Shown here piece after piece: positions 49,801 through 58,305 of a stretch of 64,000 bases of DNA. Both the position numbers and the translations under genes were made by a program. Under the pieces are notes generated by a model that was not told where the DNA came from, searched no databases, and saw only the letters and a list, made by a program, of their open reading frames with translations. Within the stretch, counting starts at the first letter, position 1. Each line of letters starts with the position of its first letter. Origin of the DNA: Nocardioides phosphati (GTDB lineage Bacteria > Actinomycetota > Actinomycetes > Propionibacteriales > Nocardioidaceae); assembly GCF_014646375.1 (NCBI RefSeq), contig NZ_BMNI01000003.1:131668-195667 (forward strand). Direction: 5' to 3'.

Positions 49801-50228
49801 CCGTCCCGCTCGGCCCCGGCCAGCGGGTGCTGATGGGCCTGCAGGCGGTCGGCGACCCCGACGAGCGCGGCTACCGCACGGTGATGTGCACCGTCGACGG
49901 CCAGCTGCGGCCGGTGGTGGTCCGTGACCGCTCGGTCGCCTCCGTCGCCGCGGCCGCGGAGAAGGCCGACCGGAGCAACCCCGGCCACGTCGCGGCGCCG
50001 TTCCAGGGCACCGTTACTGTGACCGTCGCGGTGGGGGACGCGGTGAAGGCCGGTGACCCGGTCGCGACGATCGAGGCGATGAAGATGGAGGCCGCGATCA
50101 CCGCCCCGGTCGACGGCACGGTCGCGAGGGTGGCGATCGGCGGCGTGTCGCCCGTCGACGGCGGCGACCTGTTGTTGGTGGTTGAACCGGCGGAGCAGAC
50201 TCGGGACCAGGAGGAGGCGCTGACGTGA
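46812..50228 (+). CDS. pyc: Pyruvate carboxylase
   Basis: Predicted 1138 aa, normal for the single-chain enzyme. The biotin carboxylase domain covers about 1-450 (VANRGEIAVRAFRAGREAGA at the start, AGGGGRGMRRV for the ATP loop, EMNPRIQVEHTVTE). The carboxyltransferase domain runs about 520-800 (ITDTTFRDAHQSLLATR). The biotin carrier domain is at the C-terminus with Lys1091 in IEAMKMEAAI. It makes oxaloacetate from pyruvate, the end product of the betaine route through SdaA, so growth on betaine would need it. Its stop overlaps the start of the formate dehydrogenase-like gene (GTGA). Confidence 0.95.
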   Translation: MFRKILVANRGEIAVRAFRAGREAGARMVAVFPYEDRWSEHRLRSDEAYEIGEPGHPVRAYLDPEGIVDVAVRCGADAVYPGYGFLSENPALAEACAAAGITFVGPPAEVLTLTGNKASAIAAAKAAGVPTLQSVEPSTDVDALVAAAEAIPAPLFVKAVAGGGGRGMRRVDDRAQLREAIETCMREAEGAFGDPTVFIEQAVMDPRHIEVQILADGAGNVIHLFERDCSVQRRHQKVVEIAPAPNLDPAIRERMCADAVRFAKEIGYVNAGTVEFLLDPHGTYVFIEMNPRIQVEHTVTEEVTGVDLVQSQLRIAAGATLDELGLSQETVSIRGAALQCRITTEDPANDFRPDTGKITTYRSPGGAGVRLDAGTVYTGAEVSPHFDSMLAKLTCRGRDFTEAVNRARRALGEFHILGVQTNIPFVQGLLEEPEFLAGKVTTSFIAEHPELLHTRSSGDQSTKLVSYLADVTVNQPHGPAPTTLEPATKLPGIDLAVAPAAGTRQQLLELGPAGFAAALRAQREVAITDTTFRDAHQSLLATRIRTRDLVTGAAHTAHLLPQLWSLECWGGATYDVALRFLAEDPWERLAALREAAPNVCLQMLLRGRNTVGYTPYPTEVTDAFVEEAAATGIDVFRIFDALNDVEQMRPAIEAVRATGTTLAQVALCYTGNLSDPREQVYTLDYYLRLAERIVDAGAHSLAIKDMAGLLRAPAARTLVTALRREFDLPVHVHTHDTTGGQLATLVAAIEAGADAVDAASAALAGTTSQPAMSALVAATDGSDRETDLDLETVCSLEPYWEATRRLYAPFESGLPAPTGRVYTHEIPGGQLSNLRQQAVALGLGEKFEQIEDMYAAANRILGNPVKVTPSSKVVGDLALHLVAVGADPAEFEANPAKFDLPDSVVGFLSGELGTPAGGWPEPFRSKALEGRTHKPASPTLAPADAAALTSDRRATLNRLLFPAPTREYEDSVRAYGDLSVLPTVDFFYGLRQGAEHTVPLGPGQRVLMGLQAVGDPDERGYRTVMCTVDGQLRPVVVRDRSVASVAAAAEKADRSNPGHVAAPFQGTVTVTVAVGDAVKAGDPVATIEAMKMEAAITAPVDGTVARVAIGGVSPVDGGDLLLVVEPAEQTRDQEEALT

Positions 50229-52555
50229 AGCGACACAAGAACGGCCGGGAGGGGCTGGTCGACCCGGTCGACCACCTCGAGGTCACCCCGCCGAAGCAGT
50301 ACGCCGCCGGCATCCCGGCCGTGCGCAAGGCGATCGAGTACTCCCTGTCGCAGACGTCCCCGCGGCGTACGGCGCTGACGCTGCTGGCGATCAACCAGCC
50401 GGGCGGCATCGACTGCCCCGGCTGCGCCTGGCCCGATCCCGCGCACGCGCACAAGAACGAGTACTGCGAGAACGGCGCGAAGCACATCAACGACGAGGCG
50501 ACCTCGGCGCGGGTGACGCGGGAGTTCTTCGCGCGCCACTCGATCGAGGAGCTCGACGGCAAGTCGGACTGGTGGCTCAACCAGCAGGGCCGGCTCACCG
50601 AGCCGATGGTGAAGCGTCCTGGCGCCACGCACTACGAGCCGATCGCGTGGGCGGAGGCCTTCGACCTCATCGGCCGCGAGCTCAACGGCCTCGCCTCGCC
50701 CGACGAGTCGATGTTCTACGTGTCGGGGCGGCTCAACAACGAGGCGGCGTTCCTGCTGCAGACGTTCGTCCGGGCCTTCGGCACCAACAACCTGCCGGAC
50801 TGCTCCAACATGTGCCACGAGTCGTCGGGCTCCGCGCTCGGCGAGACGCTCGGTATCGGCAAGGGCTCGGTGCAGCTCGACGACATCTACCAGGCCGACC
50901 TGGTCCTCGTCGTGGGCCAGAACCCCGGCACCAACCACCCCCGCATGCTCTCCGCGCTCGAGGAGACCAAGGACCGCGGAGGCCGGGTCGTCGCGGTCAA
51001 CACGCTGCCCGAGGCCGGCCTGATCCGGTTCAAGAACCCGCAGAAGCCGCGCGGCGTCATCGGCAAGGGCACCGCGATCGCCGACGACTTCCTGCTGATC
51101 CGGCCCGGCGGCGACCTGGCGCTCTTCAAGATGGTCAACAAGCTGCTGCTCGAGGCCGACGACGCCTCGCTTGCGGCCGGCGGTCCGGGCGTGCTCGACC
51201 GCGACTACATCGCGACCTACGCGACGGGCTTCGAGGAGTTCGCCGAGCAGGCCCGCGACATCACGTGGGAGCAGGCGCTCGAGGCCACCGGGCTCACCCG
51301 CGCGGCGATCGAGTCGCTCGTCGAGCAGGTGCTCGCGGCGAAGTCGGTCATCGTCTGCTGGGCGATGGGCCTGACCCAGCACAAGCACGGCGTGCCGACG
51401 ATCCGCGAGATCGTCAACTTCCTCATGCTGCGCGGCAACATCGGCAAGCCCGGCGCCGGCGTCTGCCCCGTCCGTGGCCACTCCAACGTCCAGGGCGACC
51501 GCACGATGGGCATCTGGGAGCGGATGCCCGACCCGTGGCTCGACGCGCTCGGCAAGGAGTTCGGCTTCGAGCCGCCGCGCCACCACGGCGTCGACTCGGT
51601 CGAGGGCGTCCGCGCGATGCGCGACGGCAAGGCGAAGGTCTTCGTCGGGGTCGCGGGCAACTTCGTCCGGGCGATGTCCGACAGCGACGTCACCGAGGCT
51701 GCGCTGCGCAACTGCTCGCTGACCGTGCAGGTCTCGACCAAGCTCAACCGCTCGCACACCGTGGTCGGCGAGACCGCGCTGATCCTGCCCACCCTCGGCC
51801 GCAGCGACCGCGACGTCCAGGAGACCGGCGAGCAGTTCGTCACGGTCGAGGACTCGATGAGCGCGGTGCACGCCACCCGCGGCAAGCTCCCGCCGGCCTC
51901 GGAGCACCTGCTCTCCGAGGTCGCGATCATCAGCCGCATGGCCGCGGCGACCCTCGGCCCGCGCGAGGACGCCCCGGCGATCGACTGGCCGGCGTACGAG
52001 CGTGACTACGGGCTGATCCGCGACCACATCGCCGCGGTGGTGCCGGGCTTCGAGGAGTTCAACGAGCGGATCAAGGAGCCGAAGGGCTTCACGCTGCCCA
52101 ACCCGGTCAACTCCGGCGTCTACCGCACCGCGACGGGCCGGGCGACGTTCACGGGCAACCACCTGGAGTGGCTCGAGACGCCGCCGGGCCACCTGATCCT
52201 GCAGTCGCTGCGCTCGCACGACCAGTGGAACACCATCCCGTACGCCATGGACGACCGCTACCGCGGCATCCACAACGCGCGCAGGATCGTCATGGTCAAC
52301 CCCGACGACATCGCCGAGCTGGGCTTCGCCGACGGCGACGTCGTCGACATCGTGTCGATCTGGAAGGACGGCGTCGAGCGCCGCGCTCCCCGGTTCACGC
52401 TCGTGGCCTATCCGGCCTCGCGCGGCTCCGCGGCGGCGTACTACCCGGAGACCAACGTGCTCGTCCCGCTCGACAGCGTCGCGGAGATCAGCAACACCCC
52501 GACGTCCAAGGGTGTGCTGGTCCGCTTCGAGCGCGCTGCTGTACCGGAGGCCTGA
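50225..52555 (+). CDS. FdhF/YdeP-type molybdopterin oxidoreductase (formate dehydrogenase-like alpha subunit)
   Basis: Predicted 776 aa. Near the N-terminus Cys64, Cys67 (DCPGCAWPD) and Cys81 (YCENG) would hold an iron-sulphur cluster; a clear fourth cysteine ligand is not visible, as in the YdeP branch. Cys197-His198 in SNMCHESSG occupies the position of the molybdenum-binding (seleno)cysteine and catalytic histidine of formate dehydrogenases. Cofactor-binding stretches include [17 protein letters not shown] and [20 protein letters not shown]. With fdhD next to it and formate-producing PurU, FdhA and MscR in the island, formate oxidation is the likely role. No electron-transfer subunits are encoded nearby, so the acceptor is unknown. 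Confidence 0.83.
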   Translation: MKRHKNGREGLVDPVDHLEVTPPKQYAAGIPAVRKAIEYSLSQTSPRRTALTLLAINQPGGIDCPGCAWPDPAHAHKNEYCENGAKHINDEATSARVTREFFARHSIEELDGKSDWWLNQQGRLTEPMVKRPGATHYEPIAWAEAFDLIGRELNGLASPDESMFYVSGRLNNEAAFLLQTFVRAFGTNNLPDCSNMCHESSGSALGETLGIGKGSVQLDDIYQADLVLVVGQNPGTNHPRMLSALEETKDRGGRVVAVNTLPEAGLIRFKNPQKPRGVIGKGTAIADDFLLIRPGGDLALFKMVNKLLLEADDASLAAGGPGVLDRDYIATYATGFEEFAEQARDITWEQALEATGLTRAAIESLVEQVLAAKSVIVCWAMGLTQHKHGVPTIREIVNFLMLRGNIGKPGAGVCPVRGHSNVQGDRTMGIWERMPDPWLDALGKEFGFEPPRHHGVDSVEGVRAMRDGKAKVFVGVAGNFVRAMSDSDVTEAALRNCSLTVQVSTKLNRSHTVVGETALILPTLGRSDRDVQETGEQFVTVEDSMSAVHATRGKLPPASEHLLSEVAIISRMAAATLGPREDAPAIDWPAYERDYGLIRDHIAAVVPGFEEFNERIKEPKGFTLPNPVNSGVYRTATGRATFTGNHLEWLETPPGHLILQSLRSHDQWNTIPYAMDDRYRGIHNARRIVMVNPDDIAELGFADGDVVDIVSIWKDGVERRAPRFTLVAYPASRGSAAAYYPETNVLVPLDSVAEISNTPTSKGVLVRFERAAVPEA

Positions 52556-52559
52556 GTCG

Positions 52560-53381
52560 ATGGGGCGGGTCACCGTACGCCGCAAGGTGCTGCGGGTGCG
52601 TGACGGCGTGACGTCGCACGCGCCGGACGCGCTGGCGGGCGAGGAGCCGATGGAGATCCGGGTCAACGGCCGCCCGGTGACGGTCACGATGCGCACGCCG
52701 GGCCACGACTTCGACCTCGCGGTCGGCTTCCTGGTGAGCGAGGGCGTCGTGCACTCCCGTGAGGACGTCGCGGCGGTCCGCTACTGCGCCGGCGCGACCG
52801 AGGACGGCAGCAACACCTACAACGTCGTCGACGTCCAGCTCGCCCCCGGGGTGCCGGAGCCGGAGACCTCCCTGGAGCGGAACTTCTACACGACCTCGTC
52901 CTGCGGCCTCTGCGGCAAGGCGTCGCTCGACGCCGTGCGCACGCGGTCGCGCTGGTCGGTCGCGTCCGACCCGACCCGGCTCTCCACCGACCTGCTGCTG
53001 TCGCTGCCCGACCGGCTCCGCGAGGCCCAGCGGGTCTTCGACCGCACCGGCGGCCTGCACGCGGCCGGGCTCTTCACCGCGGCCGGCGACCTGCTCGGGC
53101 TCTGCGAGGACGTCGGGCGGCACAACGCCGTCGACAAGGTGATCGGCGGCGCGGCCCTCAACGACCAGCTGCCCGCCCGCGGCACCATGCTCATGGTGAG
53201 CGGCCGCGCGTCGTTCGAGCTCGTGCAGAAGGCGGTCATGGCCGGCATCCCCGCGCTCGCCGCCGTCTCCGCGCCGTCGTCGCTCGCCGCCGACCTGGCC
53301 GAGGAGTCGGGCATGACCCTCGTCGGCTTCCTGCGCGGCAGCTCGATGAACGTGTACGCCGGCGCCGACCGCCTGCTCTGA
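52560..53381 (+). CDS. fdhD: Formate dehydrogenase sulphurtransferase (maturation factor)
   Basis: Predicted 273 aa from the ATG at 52560, 4 bp after the molybdoenzyme stop; the start could be slightly earlier. Active cysteines are Cys115 and Cys118 in [12 protein letters not shown]. Other family marks are [31 protein letters not shown] and [20 protein letters not shown]. FdhD passes sulphur from a desulphurase to the molybdenum cofactor, which is required for formate dehydrogenase activity. Its pairing supports the functional call for the preceding gene. Confidence 0.93.
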   Translation: MGRVTVRRKVLRVRDGVTSHAPDALAGEEPMEIRVNGRPVTVTMRTPGHDFDLAVGFLVSEGVVHSREDVAAVRYCAGATEDGSNTYNVVDVQLAPGVPEPETSLERNFYTTSSCGLCGKASLDAVRTRSRWSVASDPTRLSTDLLLSLPDRLREAQRVFDRTGGLHAAGLFTAAGDLLGLCEDVGRHNAVDKVIGGAALNDQLPARGTMLMVSGRASFELVQKAVMAGIPALAAVSAPSSLAADLAEESGMTLVGFLRGSSMNVYAGADRLL

Positions 53382-53393
53382 GCCGACCTGGCA

Positions 53394-53411
53394 CCCGCCC
53401 CGCGCGAGCGG
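53394..53411. terminator. Weak hairpin between convergent fdhD and acyltransferase genes
   Basis: CCCGC and GCGGG form a 5-bp stem in the 32-bp convergent gap. It is too short to be sure of. Confidence 0.3.
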
Positions 53412-53413
53412 GC

Positions 53414-54175
53414 TCAGGCCTTGGCGGCCTTGGCCGCCTTGCGCTCGGCGCGCAGCTTCTTCTCCTCGACGTCGAGGCGCTCGGCCTCCTCGAGCGACGG
53501 CGCGCTGCCGCCGTACGCCGCGGGGAGCCACCACGCGCCCGGCTCCTTCTGGTCGGCCGGGTAGGCGTCGATGCACTGCTCGAGGAGCGCGTCCATGCGG
53601 CGCTTCAGCTCGGCGGTCTCGGCGGCGACGTCCTCGCCCGTGGGGAAGTAGGGCTCGCCGACCCGGATCACGACCGCCGTGCCGCGCGACAGGTCGCGGG
53701 AGTGGCCCTTGGTCTGGACGCGGTGGAAGCCGAAGTGCACGACCGGGATGACGGGGACGCCGGCGGCCGCGGCCATGCGGACCGCACCGGACTTGATCTC
53801 CTTGATCAGGAAGCTGCGCGAGATCGTCGCCTCGGGGTAGACACCGACGACCTCGCCGCGCTTGAGCGCGTCGACGGCGACCTCGAAGGCCTCCGCGCCG
53901 TTGGACCGGTCGACCGGCAGGTGGTGGAACGAGCGCATGAAGAAGCCGCCGACCTTGTGGTCGAAGACCTCCTTCTTCGCCATGAACCGCGTGTAGCGCT
54001 TGTTGCGCTCGCCGGGGTAGCCGCTCGCGATGAAGTCGAGGTAGGAGTTGTGGTTGCACGCGATGACCGCGCCGCCCTCGGCAGGAACGTTCTCCGCGCC
54101 CTGCATGTCGACCTTGAGTCCGATCCGGAACCACGTCTTGGCCGCGGCGATGATGATCGGGTAGGTGATGTCCAT
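53414..54175 (-). CDS. 1-acyl-glycerol-3-phosphate acyltransferase family protein (PlsC-like)
   Basis: Predicted 253 aa. The HX4D acyltransferase motif is His42 to Asp47 in CNHNSYLDF, block II is around KEVFDHKVGGFFMRS, and block III is GVYPEATISRS, a variant of the usual PEGTRS. The C-terminus is basic and lysine-rich (EEKKLRAERKAAKAAKA), which might help membrane contact. It likely acylates a lysophospholipid or related glycerolipid at the inner membrane. It is convergent with fdhD, marking the right border of the betaine island. Confidence 0.88.
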   Translation of the reverse strand: MDITYPIIIAAAKTWFRIGLKVDMQGAENVPAEGGAVIACNHNSYLDFIASGYPGERNKRYTRFMAKKEVFDHKVGGFFMRSFHHLPVDRSNGAEAFEVAVDALKRGEVVGVYPEATISRSFLIKEIKSGAVRMAAAAGVPVIPVVHFGFHRVQTKGHSRDLSRGTAVVIRVGEPYFPTGEDVAAETAELKRRMDALLEQCIDAYPADQKEPGAWWLPAAYGGSAPSLEEAERLDVEEKKLRAERKAAKAAKA

Positions 54176-54236
54176 GGCGGGCGAGCTCCTCAGAAGGCGA
54201 ACGGGGATCGTGCGCGAGGCACCAGCATGCCTCAGG

Positions 54237-55208
54237 TCAGCGGCGTGAGGCAGCCGCGACCACGCTGGCGACCAGCTCGCCGAGGTCGGCTCCCTGTGCC
54301 TGCACCGACAGCGGCACCGTCGAGGTCTCGGTGAAGCCGGGCGCCACGTTGACCTCCAGGAACCACACCGTGCCCTCGCTGTCGACGATCAGGTCGGAGC
54401 GCGACAGGTCGCGCAGCCCGAACGCCGCGTGGGCCGCCAGCGCGACCCGCTGGCACTCGGCGGTGAGCTCGTCGGAGAGCGAGGCGGGCGTCACGAACGT
54501 GGTGCTGCCGGCGGTGTAGCGGGCGCTGTAGTCGTAGACGCCGCCGTCCGGGCGGATCTCGACGACCGGCAGCGCCTCGGGGCCGTCGCCGGTGTCGATG
54601 ACCGGTACGGCGACCTCGGTGCCCTCGACGAACCGCTCGAGCAGCGCCACCGTGCCGTAGGCGTAGGCACTCACCATCGCTGCCGGCAGCTGGTCCGCCG
54701 AGCGCACGACCGAGCAGCCCAGGGCCGAACCGGAGCGGGCGGGCTTCACCATCAGCGGCAGGCCGAGGCGCTCGACGATGAGGTCCATGACGGCGGTCGC
54801 ACCGAGCTCGCGGAACGACTCCGCGGGCAGGCAGACCGACTCGGGCGTGCTGATGCCGGCACGCCCGGCGACGATCTTGGCGACCGGCTTGTCGAACGCG
54901 ACGCGGCAGGCGGCGGGCGGCGCCCCGACGTACGGGATGCCGACGAGGTCGAGGACCTCGCGGATGGCGCCGTCCTCGCCGGTCTCGCCGTGGAGCATCG
55001 GGACGACGCAGGCCGGCTTGTCCGCGAGCAGGGCCGGCAGGAGCGAGGAGTCGACGTCGCGCTCCTCGACCTCGAGGCCGACCGAGCGCAGCGCCTCGGC
55101 GACGCGGCGTCCGGAGCGCAGCGACACGTCACGCTCGTGCGACAGGCCGCCGGCGAGCACCACGATGCGCCCCGTCGGGAGGCCGGAAGGAGCGGGGTTC
55201 TCGGTCAC
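54237..55208 (-). CDS. D-alanine--D-alanine ligase family ATP-grasp protein
   Basis: Predicted 323 aa from a GTG at 55208 with GGAG upstream; the open frame beyond that is antisense to the aminotransferase gene. N-terminal VVLAGGLSHERDVSLRSGR and VVPMLHGETGEDGAIREVLD are typical of Ddl. The ATP-grasp core has GLPLMVKPARSGSALGCSVV, ALLERFVEGTEVAVPVID and EVNVAPGFTETSTVP. It is shorter than many actinobacterial Ddl enzymes (about 360), so it may be a second, specialised ligase rather than the main peptidoglycan enzyme. It is encoded 26 bp downstream of an aminotransferase gene on the same strand. Confidence 0.8.
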   Translation of the reverse strand: MTENPAPSGLPTGRIVVLAGGLSHERDVSLRSGRRVAEALRSVGLEVEERDVDSSLLPALLADKPACVVPMLHGETGEDGAIREVLDLVGIPYVGAPPAACRVAFDKPVAKIVAGRAGISTPESVCLPAESFRELGATAVMDLIVERLGLPLMVKPARSGSALGCSVVRSADQLPAAMVSAYAYGTVALLERFVEGTEVAVPVIDTGDGPEALPVVEIRPDGGVYDYSARYTAGSTTFVTPASLSDELTAECQRVALAAHAAFGLRDLSRSDLIVDSEGTVWFLEVNVAPGFTETSTVPLSVQAQGADLGELVASVVAAASRR

Positions 55209-55234
55209 GGTCGTCTCCAGGGGGTGGGGCACGG

Positions 55235-56560
55235 TCAGGACAGGTCGTTGCTGGGCGCGTCGTACTCGCCGGCGCGCAGGGTGGGGATCGGGCCGGTCGC
55301 GCCGAACGTCGCGCGCAGCTCCATCTCCGCCTCGAGGACGCCGGCCAGGCGGCGTACGCCCTCGCGGATGCGCTCGGGAGTGGGGTAACAGAACGAGAGC
55401 CGCATCGAGCTCGAGCCGTAGCCGTCGGCGAAGAACGCCGTGCCCGGCACGTAGGCGACGCGCGCGGTGACGGCACGGGGCAGCATCGCCTTCGCGTCGA
55501 TGCCCGGCGGAAGGGTGAGCCAGACGTAGAAGCCGCCCGTGGGGACGTTCCACCGGCAGGTCGCGGGCATGAAGTCCTCGAGCGCGCTGACCATCGCGTC
55601 GCGCCGCTCCTTGTACATCGTGCGGAACGCCTCGACCTGGCCGAGCCAGTCGTGGTTCTCCAGGTAGCGCGAGATCGCCATCTGGCTGAAGGCCGACGGG
55701 CAGAGCGTCGCCGACTCCTGCGCCAGCACCAGCTTCTCGCGTACGGCGTGGGGTGCGAGCGCCCAGCCGACCCGGAAGCCGGGGGCGAAGGTCTTGGAGA
55801 ACGAGCCGAGGTAGATGACGCCCTCGGGCTCGTCGGCCCGCAGCGCCCGGTGGATCCGGCCGTCGAAGCCGAGCAGGCCGTAGGGGTTGTCCTCGAGGAT
55901 CAGGATGTCGGCCTCGCGGCAGATCCGCAGGATCTCGGGGCGGCGCTCCGCGCTCAGCGAGATGCCGGCGGGGTTGTGGTAGTTCGGGATCGTGTAGAGG
56001 AACTTGATCGTGCGGCCGGCCGCCTTCGTCGCGGCGATCGCCTGCTCGAGCGCCTCGGGCACCAGGCCGTCGGCGTCCATCTCGACGTGGACGATGTCGG
56101 CCTCGTAGGCGCGGAAGACGCCCAGCGCGCCGAGGTAGCTCGGCGCCTCGCAGAGCACCACGTCACCCGGGTCGCAGAAGATGCGGGTCACCAGGTCGAC
56201 GGCCTGCTGCGAGCCGACGGTCACGACGACGTCGTCGGGGTGCGCCTCGATGCCCTCGAGCCGCATCACCTCGCAGATCTGCTCGCGCAGCTCCGGAGTG
56301 CCCTGGCCGGAGCCGTACTGCATCGCCGTCGGGCCGTCGTGCGCGATCAGGTCGGCGATGCCCTTGCCGACCACGTCGAGCGGCAGGTCGGAGATGTTGG
56401 GCATGCCGCCGGCGAGGCTCACGACCTCGGGCCGGCTGGCGACGGAGAAGAGCGCGCGGACCTCGGAGGCCTTCATCCCCTCGGTGCGTGCCGCGTAGCG
56501 GTCGACGTAGTGGTCGAGTCGCGTGCTGCCTCGCGTGCCACCGGGGGAGATCTCGCTCAT
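55235..56560 (-). CDS. PLP-dependent aminotransferase, class I/II (LysN/2-aminoadipate type)
   Basis: Predicted 441 aa. The PLP lysine is in LGSFSKTFAPGFRVGW. The cofactor region is VTVGSQQAVDLVTRIFCDPG, and the aspartate and tyrosine ring contacts lie in ILEDNPYGLLGF. It resembles the aminotransferase half of MocR regulators but has no DNA-binding domain, as in 2-aminoadipate and alanine-glyoxylate aminotransferases. The substrate cannot be named from sequence. It precedes the Ddl-like gene and is divergent from the GNAT gene across a 29-bp gap. Confidence 0.85.
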   Translation of the reverse strand: MSEISPGGTRGSTRLDHYVDRYAARTEGMKASEVRALFSVASRPEVVSLAGGMPNISDLPLDVVGKGIADLIAHDGPTAMQYGSGQGTPELREQICEVMRLEGIEAHPDDVVVTVGSQQAVDLVTRIFCDPGDVVLCEAPSYLGALGVFRAYEADIVHVEMDADGLVPEALEQAIAATKAAGRTIKFLYTIPNYHNPAGISLSAERRPEILRICREADILILEDNPYGLLGFDGRIHRALRADEPEGVIYLGSFSKTFAPGFRVGWALAPHAVREKLVLAQESATLCPSAFSQMAISRYLENHDWLGQVEAFRTMYKERRDAMVSALEDFMPATCRWNVPTGGFYVWLTLPPGIDAKAMLPRAVTARVAYVPGTAFFADGYGSSSMRLSFCYPTPERIREGVRRLAGVLEAEMELRATFGATGPIPTLRAGEYDAPSNDLS

Positions 56561-56589
56561 GATGGGACCAAGGATAGGAGGTGGCGTCC

Positions 56590-57234
56590 ATGGGTTTGTC
56601 GCGTCGTCCGGTCAGGCTGACCGTCGACCACCTCGCCGCCGTGTCCGGCCACGGGGGCGACTGCCTCTTCTGGCAGCTCGACCCCGTACGCCGCTCACGA
56701 CTCTCCGAGGACGAGGCCGCGGAGGAGAAGCGCGACTGGGTCTCCGAGGTGCTCCGCGAGTGGGGCGCGTGCGGTCACGTGCTGCTCGACGACGACCGAG
56801 TCGTCGCCCACGCCCTCTACGTCCCGCCCGCCTTCGCCCCCGGCAGCGCCGGCCTGCCGACCGCGCCGGTGACCCCCGACGCGATCCAGCTGCTCACGGT
56901 GCGGGTCGAGCCGGCGTACCGCGACGGTGGGCTGGGCCGACTCCTGGTGCGCGCGGCCGCGAAGGACCTCGTCGACCGCGGGTTCGTCGCGCTCGAGGCG
57001 TTCGGCTCGTCGGGCGTCGCCCCGGCCGGGTGCGTCCTGCCGGCCGGCTTCCTCTCGGCGGTCGGCTTCCGTACCCAGCGCGTGCACCCGCTCCACCCGC
57101 GCATGCGGATGGAGCTCCGCTCCACGCTGACCTGGAAGGACGAGGTCGAGCAGGCGATCGGCGCGCTGCTCGGCGTCGTGCGGCCGGCGAAGGCGCCGAA
57201 GCCCGCTCCGCCCGCCGTGCGCCAGCGCGACTGA
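56590..57234 (+). CDS. GNAT-family N-acetyltransferase
   Basis: Predicted 214 aa from the ATG at 56590, 8 bp after AGGAGG (56576-56581); a GTG inside that site is not used. The acetyl-CoA loop is VRVEPAYRDGGLGRLLVRAA, followed by FVALEAFGSSGVA. The N-terminal part (LAAVSGHGGDCLFWQLDPVR) resembles a clade often found near the trx block in actinobacteria. The substrate is unknown. Confidence 0.8.
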   Translation: MGLSRRPVRLTVDHLAAVSGHGGDCLFWQLDPVRRSRLSEDEAAEEKRDWVSEVLREWGACGHVLLDDDRVVAHALYVPPAFAPGSAGLPTAPVTPDAIQLLTVRVEPAYRDGGLGRLLVRAAAKDLVDRGFVALEAFGSSGVAPAGCVLPAGFLSAVGFRTQRVHPLHPRMRMELRSTLTWKDEVEQAIGALLGVVRPAKAPKPAPPAVRQRD

Positions 57235-57321
57235 GGCCTCCCGCCGCACTGACCCTGCGCCTGTCCACAGGTCCGGGGGACGGCGCTGGCGGCGCGGGCA
57301 GGAGCAGCCAAGGCTGTCGCC

Positions 57322-58185
57322 ATGACCGGGCCCGACCTCGACCTCCTCGAACTCGTACGTCGCTCCGGCGGCGTCGTGCCTCGCCGCCAGCTGGGTGCGC
57401 TCGGCCTGCGCGGTGCGACGGAGCGGGCAGTGGCGTCAGGCGAGCTGGTCGTCCTCGGCCGGCGGTGGGTCGCGCTCCCCGCAGCGCGCTCGGCGGTCAA
57501 CGAGGCCCGTGCGGTGCGCGGTGTGCTGGCCGGGCCCAGCGCCGCACTCCACCACGGCTGGGCGGTGGCCCACCCGCCGGAGCGGCCCGTCGTGATCGTC
57601 CCGCGCAACCATGGCCACAAGCGCCCGCACCTCGACGTACGCCGCCGCGACCTGCCACCCGAGGCCTCGCGTGGAGGGGTGCTGACGCCGGTCGCCACGG
57701 TGGTCGACTGTGCGAGGACGCTCGAGTTCGGTGAGGCGCTCGCTGTCGCGGACTCGGCGCTCCGCTCCGGACGCGTGCACCGCGACGAGCTGCGTGCGGC
57801 TGCCGCCAGGGTTCCGGCGCGCTTCCGGGCCGGCGTGCTGCGGGTGATCGAGCATGCCGACGGTGCCGCGGCCAACCCGTTCGAGTCGGTGGCGCGCGCA
57901 CGTGCCATCGAGGTCGGCCTCGACGTCGTCGCGCAGCACTGGATCGACGCCCGCCGACCCGACATGACCGACGTCCTGCGCCGGGTCGTGGTCGAGTGCG
58001 ACTCCTGGGAGTGGCATGCCGTCCCCGAGCAGTTCCGTGCCGACGTACGCCGCTACACCGCGCTGACCGTCGCCGGCTGGATCGTCGTCCGGCTGGTGTG
58101 GGAGGACGTGATGTTCAAGCCGGACGACGTGCGCGCCGTCCTCCGGCAGGCGAAGGCACTCGCCGAGACGCGGGCGGCTGCATGA
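57322..58185 (+). CDS. DUF559-type protein with AbiEi-like N-terminal domain
   Basis: Predicted 287 aa. The N-terminal 50 residues look like the winged-helix start of AbiEi antitoxin-like proteins (LLELVRRSGGVVPRRQLGAL). The C-terminal 100 residues (VVVECDSWEWHAVPEQFRAD, then VAGWIVVRLVWEDVM) match the DUF559/Vsr-like endonuclease fold, with candidate catalytic residues Glu/Asp in VECDSWEWH. Many copies of this family occur in Nocardioidaceae, with no proven role. No toxin partner is adjacent. The stop codon lies within a long inverted repeat. Confidence 0.7.
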   Translation: MTGPDLDLLELVRRSGGVVPRRQLGALGLRGATERAVASGELVVLGRRWVALPAARSAVNEARAVRGVLAGPSAALHHGWAVAHPPERPVVIVPRNHGHKRPHLDVRRRDLPPEASRGGVLTPVATVVDCARTLEFGEALAVADSALRSGRVHRDELRAAAARVPARFRAGVLRVIEHADGAAANPFESVARARAIEVGLDVVAQHWIDARRPDMTDVLRRVVVECDSWEWHAVPEQFRADVRRYTALTVAGWIVVRLVWEDVMFKPDDVRAVLRQAKALAETRAAA

Positions 58186-58265
58186 ACCGACACGTTGACG
58201 CGTCAGATAGCCCCCGCCGAGCGCGGCCGCGTGCTGGTTGACACGTCAACGTGTCGGTTCGTGCA
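58179..58265. repeat. 27-bp inverted repeat with nested palindromes between convergent genes
   Basis: Arm 1 (58179-58205) and arm 2 (58239-58265) are reverse complements at 25 of 27 positions, separated by 33 bp. Arm 2 itself contains GACACGTCAACGTGTC (58240-58255), a perfect 7-bp inverted repeat with a 2-base centre; arm 1 has the same with one change. The repeat covers the stop of the DUF559-type gene and ends 40 bp before the stop of the alaA-like gene. It may be a bidirectional terminator or a protein-binding or recombination site. Confidence 0.65.
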
Positions 58266-58305
58266 GGCACGTCCTGCCGGCAGCTCCGCGGGCCCCTCAG
58301 CGCGA

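Noticed and set aside
46761-49988. A 1075-codon open frame on the minus strand
   Set aside because: It is a shadow of pyruvate carboxylase with a biased Asp/Val/Arg composition and no recognisable domain.
57322-58185. A toxin-antitoxin pair of the AbiE type
   Set aside because: Only the AbiEi-like N-terminal domain is present, fused to a DUF559-type C-terminus, and no AbiEii nucleotidyltransferase gene is adjacent.
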